NCBI GenBank assembly: GCA_963763485.1
Contig: CAVXOW010000008.1
Coordinates: forward strand, 1,054,001 to 1,118,000
Length of the DNA: 64,000 nt
Direction of reading: 5' to 3'
Origin: CAWCKS01 sp963763485
GTDB taxonomy: Bacteria; Pseudomonadota; Alphaproteobacteria; Rhizobiales; Xanthobacteraceae
In this document: positions 47,265 to 53,264 of the stretch, piece by piece
How the letters are laid out: each line of letters opens with the position of its first letter
How positions within the stretch are numbered: position 1 is the first letter of the stretch
Position numbers and translations under genes: made by a program
Notes under the pieces: model-generated
What the model saw: the letters and a program-made list of their open reading frames with translations, nothing else
What the model was told of the DNA's origin: nothing
The model's database searches: none

Positions 47265-47624
47265 TGTGACTTTCCCTTCTGTTGTTTCCGCCACGGCGGG
47301 TGCCGGGGCGGTGATGCCGCCGTGTGAGAGGTTTCACCACTCGTCACCTTCTTCTTCGGTGCCGAGTGGCAGACGGTGTGAGCCCAGCCACGGCAGCGCT
47401 GCTGGGTCACATCGTAGTCGTTGCAAAGACGGTTGTTGCCGGTCGCCCCGTCCACCAGCCAAATGTCGCCGCCGGTGTGAGGCCGCTTCTCGGAGCGCTT
47501 TCGCCTGCGCGTTCCAACGCGCGTCTTGCGCGGGGCGAACCGGGGCCGGCGTGCGGCGAGTTGGGCGCCTGCCGGGAATCCCGGCATGCGGGCGGACCGG
47601 GGAGGAGTCGGAAATGAAAGTCAT
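47261..47624 (-). CDS. Small protein sharing the GDIWLVDGATG module (apparent frameshift)
   Basis: The ATG at 47624 overlaps the stop of the 270-residue gene (ATGA), and the stop at 47261 overlaps the next ATG, so both ends are coupled. The span of 364 bases is one over a multiple of three. Removing one base near 47474-47479 joins an N-terminal MTFISDSSPVRPHAG to GGDIWLVDGATGNNRLCNDYD and QQRCRGWAHT, giving 120 residues. That module is about 85 per cent identical in DNA to one in the neighbour at about 47790-47945. No signal peptide is visible. If the base is real, the gene is broken. Confidence 0.6.
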
Positions 47625-48433
47625 TCCACCAACCCCGCCAAGGACTGAGCGTAGGGCGCTAAGCCAGCGCCTCGGGGAGGGAAAAATTTGCCGCAAAGCA
47701 TGCTTGTCTTTTGGAACAGGCCGGGCTCGTCGTCTGTTTCCGTGCAACGCTCCATCGCAGGGAAGCCTCCGGCCCACCGAGTGCGAAAGGTTTCAGCATT
47801 CGCCGTCTTCTTCTTCGGTGACGAATGGTGGACGGTGCGAGCCCAGACACGGCAGCGCTGCTGGCTCACATCGTAGTCGTTGCAAAGACGGTTCTTGCCC
47901 GTCGCCCCGTCCACCAGCCAGATGTCGCCGACAGTGGTGGGCTGCGCCTCGGAGGCGTTCCTCTGCGCGTAGCGGGTGGGGACCGGCGGCAGGTACTTGT
48001 CGCAAACCTCCGGCATCGCGCGGTAGACGTCGCCGTTAAGGCAAAGCCGCGCCACCGCGGCCTTCTTCAGGCCCATGCTCCACAGCGTCCGCGCATCGAG
48101 CCGCGCCGCGCAGCCGGAATCAGGGATCGTGGTGCCGAAGCTCAGTCCGGTCCCGAGAAACGCGCCGCCGCCGGAAACCGACCCGAGGCACGTTTCGAGC
48201 CCGGCCGCGGCCAGGCCCGGGGCGCCAATGCTCGGCACGTTCTTGACCGTCTGATCGGCCGGCACGGTGCTGTTGGTGGTGATCGACGCCAGACCGACCC
48301 CCGTGCCGCCCTGCCCCGAGATCGCCTGCGAGCTCGATGTCGATTTGGCAGCGCCGACGCCCGTCGACGATTGAGCCCATGCAGGTACGCTCGCCGCCAT
48401 CGCAACGATGGCAGCCGACAAAAGCCGCTTCAT
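47621..48433 (-). CDS. Exported Cys-containing protein with the GDIWLVDGATG module
   Basis: A protein of 270 residues. The signal peptide MKRLLSAAIVAMAASVPAWA leads to a Gly/Ser/Thr-rich region (STGVGAAKSTSSSQAISGQG), then ETCLGSVSGGGAFLGTG, CAARLDARTLWSMGLKKAA, CLNGDVYRAMPEVCDKYLP and TVGDIWLVDGATGKNRLC with QQRCRVWA. The even number of cysteines after the signal peptide (CLG, CAA, CLN, VCD, LCN, RCR, RCT, LCG) suggests disulfides in the periplasm or outside the cell. I do not recognise the family. It lies downstream of a LuxR-type regulator gene. Confidence 0.75.
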   Translation of the reverse strand: MKRLLSAAIVAMAASVPAWAQSSTGVGAAKSTSSSQAISGQGGTGVGLASITTNSTVPADQTVKNVPSIGAPGLAAAGLETCLGSVSGGGAFLGTGLSFGTTIPDSGCAARLDARTLWSMGLKKAAVARLCLNGDVYRAMPEVCDKYLPPVPTRYAQRNASEAQPTTVGDIWLVDGATGKNRLCNDYDVSQQRCRVWARTVHHSSPKKKTANAETFRTRWAGGFPAMERCTETDDEPGLFQKTSMLCGKFFPPRGAGLAPYAQSLAGLVE

Positions 48434-48544
48434 GTCTGGTTCTCCGTGCGCCGGTCGATTGATTCAATTAATTCCGGCGACCGCGCTGGTCTTTACTCAA
48501 AATTTACCAACTGCGTGAGCTACCAAAAGTGATGTATCGAACTC

Positions 48545-48573
48545 AAAACAAAGGCCCGCCTTTTGGGCGGGCC
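48545..48573 (-). terminator. Rho-independent terminator of the LuxR-type gene
   Basis: The stem ggcccgcc / ggcgggcc with a five-base loop is followed on the minus strand by tttgttttg. It lies about 40 bases past the stop. Confidence 0.85.
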
Positions 48574-48611
48574 GGTCAAGCGCAATCAAGGGACGCGCAG
48601 GAAGGCAACCA

Positions 48612-49400
48612 TCAAGAAGATGACGATACGCGTGAGCGTGGATGACCGTCATGAGCGGGCAGCCGTTCACTCCAGCGAAGAACCGCCTCGGTGCGGTTAT
48701 GCGCGGAACACTTCCGCATGATGTGTTGAATGTGCATTTTGACGGTGTTTTCCGATAAGCCGAGCTTCGCGGCAATCAACTTGTTCGGAAGGCCAAGCTT
48801 CAGCGCCGCGAGCACTTGTTGCTCACGCGGCGTAAGGTCGATCATTGTCTTCTCGGGCACAATCCCGGTGGCGCGGTGACTCTGGTGGATTGCGGATAGC
48901 TCGGGCGCGCAGATGTCCGCCGATATCATCTTCAGGTTCGAGGCTTCATTTTGCCTGGCGATCGGCAGGGGACGGTAGACTCCGCCTGCAAGAACCAGGC
49001 GCAATCCGGCAATAACGAGTTCGACTGGAAGCGAGGTGGGAAAAAAGCCGCGGACTTCCCGCTGCATCGCAGCCGAGGCCGTCGCCTCGTCATCGCGATT
49101 CGACAAGAGCACGATGCAGGCATCCGGCCAGAGTTCTGCGAGGATCACGAGGTCCCCCTCGATCAAGGGATCGGTGATCTCCCGGTCCCCGATATTCAAC
49201 GCGATCAGGCGAACATCTCGTCCTGATAACCAGTTCAGACCACCGGTCGTTGCCATTTCGACGATATCGAATCCGGCAAGCTCTCTCTTGAGAATGCTGA
49301 GGATGCAGGTCCGCGCCAGAACCTGATGCTCGATGATGACGAGCACCTGCGCTTTTTGCGATCCGTTGAGTGGTTCGGCGGAACAGGCAAAATCGTCCAT
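48612..49400 (-). CDS. LuxR-type response-regulator-like transcription factor with degenerate receiver
   Basis: A protein of 262 residues. The C-terminal helix-turn-helix is clear (LTPREQQVLAALKLGLPNK, LGLSENTVKMHIQHIMRK). The N-terminal half has the receiver layout (AQVLVIIEHQVLARTCILSIL), but the phospho-acceptor strand reads LIALNIGDRE, with Asn where Asp is expected, so control by phosphorylation is doubtful. It stands upstream of the three coupled small genes and might control them; that is inference. It has its own terminator. Confidence 0.85.
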   Translation of the reverse strand: MDDFACSAEPLNGSQKAQVLVIIEHQVLARTCILSILKRELAGFDIVEMATTGGLNWLSGRDVRLIALNIGDREITDPLIEGDLVILAELWPDACIVLLSNRDDEATASAAMQREVRGFFPTSLPVELVIAGLRLVLAGGVYRPLPIARQNEASNLKMISADICAPELSAIHQSHRATGIVPEKTMIDLTPREQQVLAALKLGLPNKLIAAKLGLSENTVKMHIQHIMRKCSAHNRTEAVLRWSERLPAHDGHPRSRVSSSS

Positions 49401-49639
49401 GATGTCTTCGATGCGATCTCAATCCGGGAGAGCGACGCCGTCGCTCGGCTGAAGCGGGACTATGGAACCCAGCGACGGTATCACTCGCCACGCGCACCCT
49501 TCGGAGTGCGGCTTGATCGTCGGCTGGTCCGCTTAACGAGCCTTGAAGAAACGGCGGCGGTTGTGTGACGAAAGACTCTCAAAAAAGGCACGCATAACCG
49601 CGCCAGCGCGCGTCGGAGCGTCGCCGCATCTCGCAGGAT
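49401..49639. other. Upstream region of the LuxR-type gene
   Basis: No gene is supported. The plus-strand open frame across 49326-49568 overlaps the regulator start and has no protein-like pattern. Confidence 0.4.
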
Positions 49640-49716
49640 TGGTGGGCCCGGCAGGAACTCGGACCTGCAACCAGACCGTTATGAGCGACCGGCTCTGACT
49701 ATTGAGCTACAGTCCC
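49640..49716 (-). tRNA. Degenerate tRNA with CAT anticodon (tRNA-Ile2/Met-like), possibly a pseudogene
   Basis: On the minus strand gggactg and cgggccc pair as an acceptor stem with one mismatch, CCA is encoded at the 3' end, GCTC/GAGC forms the D stem, and gctcataac gives a CAT anticodon loop. Defects: the D loop lacks the usual GG, the anticodon stem relies on G-T pairs, and the T loop has one extra base (aggaactcgg on the plus strand). Its 3' half is repeated in direct orientation at 52657-52702. The tRNA may be a relic of an integration site. Confidence 0.5.
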
Positions 49717-49931
49717 GATAGCGCTCTGCAGCATCGCGACCCATAGCCGAGACCTGGAGGGCATGCCCGCCTGGCAACAATTTTGATCGGCTTCGAGCGC
49801 CTCGGTACGCGCTCAAGCACAATCAAGCTCAGCACTCCGCGCCAGAGGGTGGAGCTTTCATCCCATCCAATATGGACGGGAACAGACGCCGTCTCAGGGT
49901 TGGATTTGGAAACATTCACTTTGCGAGCCAC
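49707..49931 (-). CDS. Possible small protein (74 aa), third gene of the 94-249-74 operon
   Basis: A GTG at 49931 lies one base after the TGA of the 249-residue gene, so it may be coupled. MARKVNVSKSNPETASVPVH and LWRGVLSLIVLERVPRR look protein-like for the first 50 residues; the last ten are encoded by the tRNA-like element's 5' end, so the original C-terminus may be lost. I recognise no family. It could also be a chance open frame. Confidence 0.35.
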   Translation of the reverse strand: MARKVNVSKSNPETASVPVHIGWDESSTLWRGVLSLIVLERVPRRSKPIKIVARRACPPGLGYGSRCCRALSGL

Positions 49932-49932
49932 G

Positions 49933-50682
49933 TCAGACGTCGATAGATAGCTTACCGCCCAAATTTAGGTATTGCCCCTGGAGAATTGCCGTGCGCTCTT
50001 CCAAGGAAGGCAGCAGTTGCGCTATCTCGCCCGCGATCTTGCGTGCGTCAGCAACAGCGAGCCTCGCCTCATTCTCTATTGATGTTCTATTGCCGTCGAC
50101 CAACATTCCCCTATCGCTCAACTCAACGGTCTTCTCAGCGAGTTTTTTCAAGCGCCACATGACTGTAGTGATCCGCCGACCAAAGCCCCTAGGAGCATTC
50201 GCAGCCGATTCGCTGACATAGAGGCGCGCCAGTCTGTTCAAATCCGAAAGCGTTCCGATGAAGTAATGACTGTGATAATGGGGATTGCTCTCGTCTGGAA
50301 AATTGCCTGCGAAGGTTCTCAGGTATTGTTGCGCATGCTCGAGTATTTCGACGTCAGTTTTGGCTTCTTGAAAGCGCTCTTGGGCGTGAAGCCGGTTGGA
50401 CTCCTCAGCGGCTATTCTCACGTGCGCAAGTTGATCTTGCGCGCCGGAATAAGCCAGCCAAGCAGCAAAGATCACTCCTGCTAGGCCGATCAATCCGCCG
50501 GCAAGGCTCTCGTGCGCGGCCATCGAGCAGCCGATCCATTTCGGCCATTGCGCGTGTGCGAAGCCAATGAAGCATCGTGTTCCACCCGCTACGTTCGCAT
50601 GGGCGAACCCAAGTAGTCCGATCACGCCAACTATCAGCACGACGGCGATTGTCAGGCCGATCGCCCATCTAGGAATTTTCAT
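49933..50682 (-). CDS. Membrane protein with two N-terminal helices and a long helical tail
   Basis: A protein of 249 residues starting MKIPRWAIGLTIAVVLIVGV. The two hydrophobic helices lie at about 7-25 and 60-80 (LAGGLIGLAGVIFAAWLAYSG), followed by roughly 165 soluble, mostly helical residues (EEESNRLHAQERFQEAK-like charged heptads, AEKTVELSDRG, DARKIAGEIAQLLPSLEER). No family is known to me. It is downstream of the 94-residue gene by 28 bases. Codon use is less GC-rich than in the core genes, which fits horizontal gain. Confidence 0.65.
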   Translation of the reverse strand: MKIPRWAIGLTIAVVLIVGVIGLLGFAHANVAGGTRCFIGFAHAQWPKWIGCSMAAHESLAGGLIGLAGVIFAAWLAYSGAQDQLAHVRIAAEESNRLHAQERFQEAKTDVEILEHAQQYLRTFAGNFPDESNPHYHSHYFIGTLSDLNRLARLYVSESAANAPRGFGRRITTVMWRLKKLAEKTVELSDRGMLVDGNRTSIENEARLAVADARKIAGEIAQLLPSLEERTAILQGQYLNLGGKLSIDV

Positions 50683-50710
50683 AACTTCGACTTTGCGGAG
50701 ATGTAGGCCG

Positions 50711-50995
50711 CTAGAGTTGAGGGGTGTCCTTGTAGGCGACCTCGTATTTCTTAGCTCTTTTTGCAATTTGTTTGGCTACCGCCCGGTAGAACTCCGTTGC
50801 GTCGGAATTGGCGAACAACGGTCCTTTGCAATCCTTGAACAGGCCCGTCGTGCCGACGCGTTCTTTGAGTGTCCGATTTCCGCTTGGGTGCCAATCCACC
50901 CGCATAGCGATCGTCTTCTTTGCCACTTCTTCCTCCGACGTTAGGCTCAGCTTCCAAAATCTTAGATCGCTATCATCAGCCGGAACAGCGTGCAT
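50711..50995 (-). CDS. Hypothetical protein, first gene of the minus-strand operon
   Basis: A protein of 94 residues from the ATG at 50995: MHAVPADDSDLRFWKLSLTS, then EEEVAKKTIAMRVDWHPSGN and FYRAVAKQIAKRAKKYEVAYK, a basic helical end. A longer frame from 51052 would overlap the tcmP promoter and is rejected. No motif is recognised. It is divergent from tcmP, with about 50 bases between the two starts, so the promoters must overlap or sit back to back. Confidence 0.5.
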   Translation of the reverse strand: MHAVPADDSDLRFWKLSLTSEEEVAKKTIAMRVDWHPSGNRTLKERVGTTGLFKDCKGPLFANSDATEFYRAVAKQIAKRAKKYEVAYKDTPQL

Positions 50996-51010
50996 TGCAC
51001 GCGAGATGCA

Positions 51011-51019
51011 TGCTATAAT
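51011..51019 (+). promoter_or_regulatory. Extended -10 promoter before tcmP
   Basis: TGcTATAAT is a perfect extended -10 box, 27 bases before the ATG. With a 17-base spacer the -35 would be tgcatt, a poor match, as is common for extended -10 promoters. It is much closer to the E. coli sigma-70 consensus than other promoters in this window. Confidence 0.6.
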
Positions 51020-51045
51020 TGTAGCGCGAGGGGGTGGTAGCTGCA

Positions 51046-51873
51046 ATGCCAAAGATCGTTGATCCCGCGGACGGATTGGTTGCCGACATCGTTGGGCGGT
51101 GGGCGATGGAAAAGCATGAGCGCCTCAAGCGTTACATCGACGCCGCACGCGCGGCGCGCGCTAAGTTCTTGCCGCCACGAGGCAGCGGAGGAGCGTCTTA
51201 CATCGATTTGTTCTCTGGCCCCGGTCGGTCCTTCATCGAAGAAACCGGACAGTTCATCGACGGCAGCCCGCTCGTCGCCTACAAGATCGCCAGGCGAAGT
51301 AAGACGCGATTTTCGGAACTGCACTTTAATGATCTCGATCCGGAAAACAGCGCCGCGCTGATGCATCGCATCAATGCCCTTGGCGGTTCAGGTCGATCCT
51401 ATTGCAAGTCGGCCGAAGTCGTTGTCGATGAGATTATTGATGCAGTGAATCCGGCGGGATTGCACTTTGCGTTTCTCGACCCGTACAACCTTGAAAGTCT
51501 GCCATTCTCCATCATCAGGAGATTAGCCTCATTGCCCCGAATGGACATGCTGATTCACGTCAGCGTGTTCGACCTACAACGTAATCTCAGACGTTATATC
51601 TCGGATGGGCAAGTGCTTGATGCCTTCATGCCAGGCTGGCGTGACGCGATCGACACCAATCAAACTGATGAGCGGGTGCGCGCCAGCCTTCTTGCGTATT
51701 GGTTGGCTAAGATCAAAGCGATCGGCGCCACCCCAGCTGACGGCATTGAACTTGTCTCAGCGACCGGCGGACAGAGGTTGTATTGGTTAGTCTTCGTTAG
51801 TTCCCATGATCTAGCATTGCGGCTCTGGGACGACATTAGGAACGTTGGTAGTCAAACTAGATTGTTCGACTGA
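51046..51873 (+). CDS. tcmP: Three-Cys-motif partner protein (TcmP-like)
   Basis: A protein of 275 residues. SYIDLFSGPGRSFIEETGQFIDGSPLVA (about residues 45-72) resembles a methyltransferase motif I plus the TcmP hallmark, with HFNDLDPENSAAL, LHFAFLDPYNLESLPFSII and MDMLIHVSVFDLQRNL after it. The family is named for its genomic pairing with three-Cys-motif proteins, and the partner follows here, its ATG in the tcmP stop (TGATG). Its activity has not been described as far as I know; the Rossmann-like motifs suggest nucleotide or SAM binding. GAGGGGG lies before the ATG at 51046. Confidence 0.88.
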   Translation: MPKIVDPADGLVADIVGRWAMEKHERLKRYIDAARAARAKFLPPRGSGGASYIDLFSGPGRSFIEETGQFIDGSPLVAYKIARRSKTRFSELHFNDLDPENSAALMHRINALGGSGRSYCKSAEVVVDEIIDAVNPAGLHFAFLDPYNLESLPFSIIRRLASLPRMDMLIHVSVFDLQRNLRRYISDGQVLDAFMPGWRDAIDTNQTDERVRASLLAYWLAKIKAIGATPADGIELVSATGGQRLYWLVFVSSHDLALRLWDDIRNVGSQTRLFD

Positions 51874-52621
51874 TGGCTGAAACCTCGATTGAGTGGACGG
51901 ATGCGACCTGGAATCCGGTCGCGGGATGTTCGGTGCTCTCGCCCGGCTGCACAAATTGCTACGCGATGCGCATGGCGGCGCGACTGCAGGCTATGGGCAT
52001 GGACAAATATGCCGGATTAACTCGGAAATCGGGGCGGCGGCACGTTTGGACCGGCAAGATCAAGCTTGACTATGATGCCCTGAAAGTTCCGGGAAGCTGG
52101 CGCAAGCCTCGGCGGATTTTCGTGAACTCGATGTCAGATCTTTTTCATGAGGAAGTGCCGCCCAAATTTATCGCTAAAGTGTGGCAGACGATGAAGGTCA
52201 CTCCGCAGCACACCTATCAAATTCTCACCAAACGGCCGGATCGCATGGTGGCAGTGACTGCGTCGCTGCCCACGCTTCCAAATGTGTGGCTTGGCACGAG
52301 CGTCGAATGCGCCGACTATCTCGACCGCATCGAGGTGCTGCGCAACGTTAGCGCAACCGTCAGGTTCATTTCGTTTGAACCTCTGCTCGGTTCAGTCGCC
52401 GGTGCCGATTTGAGTGGCGTCGGCTGGGCCATCGTGGGCGGCGAAAGTGGCCCACACGCAAGAGCGATGAACCCGAAATGGGTCGACGAGATCGAAACGT
52501 TGTGCCGCAAATTCGGCACCGCGTTCTTCTTCAAGCAATGGGGCGACTCCGCAAACAGCAAGGCGGACGAATCTACCGCGATCAGACCTTCGACGAAATG
52601 CCGATCGCGTCTCCTGGCTGA
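51873..52621 (+). CDS. Phage Gp37/Gp68-type (DUF5131-like) three-Cys-motif protein (apparent -1 frameshift)
   Basis: Begins TSIEWTDATWNPVAGCSVLSPGCTNCYA: the C-x6-C-x2-C cluster (about 19, 26, 29) is like a radical-SAM or photoproduct-lyase iron-sulfur site. IFVNSMSDLFHEEVP, YQILTKRPDRM, NVWLGTSVE and WAIVGGESGPHARAM are family blocks. The frame shifts after FFFKQWG: adding one G near 52545 restores GLRKQQGGRIYRDQTFDEMP and a TGA at 52621 (250 codons). Uncorrected, the frame runs to 52742 through the tRNA repeat. It is the direct partner of TcmP. Confidence 0.85.
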
Positions 52622-52656
52622 GGCCTTTGGTATTCGAAAAGCCGTTGATAGGGCTA

Positions 52657-52702
52657 GTGGGCCCGGCAGGACTCGAACCTGCAACCAGACCGTTATGAGC
52701 GA
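52657..52702 (-). repeat. Direct copy of a tRNA 3' half (att-like)
   Basis: 46 bases identical to the 3' half of a CAT-anticodon tRNA, from the anticodon loop (gctcataac) to cgggcccac, and nearly identical to 49642-49688. No 5' half adjoins it. Such fragments normally mark integrase-type attachment sites. Compared with the left copy it lacks the extra base, so it is the better preserved half. Confidence 0.75.
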
Positions 52703-52921
52703 GATTGCTTCGACGGAAAATACTGAGAACGTTGAAGAATAGCGTGACGCTCAGCGACATTTGTTCGCGTTAAGTCATGTCGTAGCGTTGGTCCAGAAGT
52801 TGGTTGGGCGCGGCCCCGCCTTGGCGTTGATTTTGGGGATTGGCCCTCTTGTGATCGGCCGTCGGACGCCGACTTCAACGAAACTGCTCCGGGGGCGCTA
52901 CCCGTCACTTAGGAGAGCCAC

Positions 52922-53056
52922 ATGGGAGACCACCCCGGCGATACCGAGGACAAGTACTGCAGTCGCTGTAAGAGGACCACGAGGCACACCTGTTTCACTG
53001 GCAAGTTCTGGTTCAGTTCGTATTGGCAATGCGACGACTGCGGCAAGACGCGCTAA
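52922..53056 (+). CDS. Small zinc-ribbon protein (44 aa)
   Basis: MGDHPGDTEDKYCSRCKRTT followed by RHTCFTGKF, WFSSYWQCDDCGKTR and a TAA. CxxC at about 13-16 and CxxC at about 38-41, with His and Cys between, look like a zinc ribbon. AGGAG lies seven bases before the ATG and a good terminator follows nine bases past the stop, so the unit looks complete. I recognise no named family. It is too short for most gene-length cut-offs. Confidence 0.65.
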   Translation: MGDHPGDTEDKYCSRCKRTTRHTCFTGKFWFSSYWQCDDCGKTR

Positions 53057-53064
53057 CAGGAGTT

Positions 53065-53095
53065 AAGAGGCCGCCAACTGAGGCGGCCTCTTTCA
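53065..53095 (+). terminator. Rho-independent terminator after the zinc-ribbon gene
   Basis: An eleven-base stem (aagaggccgcc / ggcggcctctt) with a six-base loop, followed by tcattt. A strong hairpin with a short T-rich end. Confidence 0.85.
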
Positions 53096-53264
53096 TTTGG
53101 AGCGTGTCCACGTCAAGTGATGTCTTAATTCAAAGTAAGAGCAGACTCCGCACGAGCATGATGGAGACGACGCGTTTGACCAAAGCGGAAATTAAAAAAA
53201 CGCGCTACAGTCTTGGCTGCCAAAAATTCATGGTATTTAGGTTTGATCGCAGAGTGCGGACACC

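Noticed and set aside
47334..47777. 147-codon minus-strand frame
   Set aside because: It mixes a shifted frame of the 270-residue gene with part of the 120-residue gene; the ATGA-coupled frames explain both.
52743..52921. Possible gene between the tRNA fragment and the zinc-ribbon gene
   Set aside because: No frame shows a ribosome site or protein-like pattern; the plus frame 52761-53066 runs through the zinc-ribbon gene in the wrong frame.
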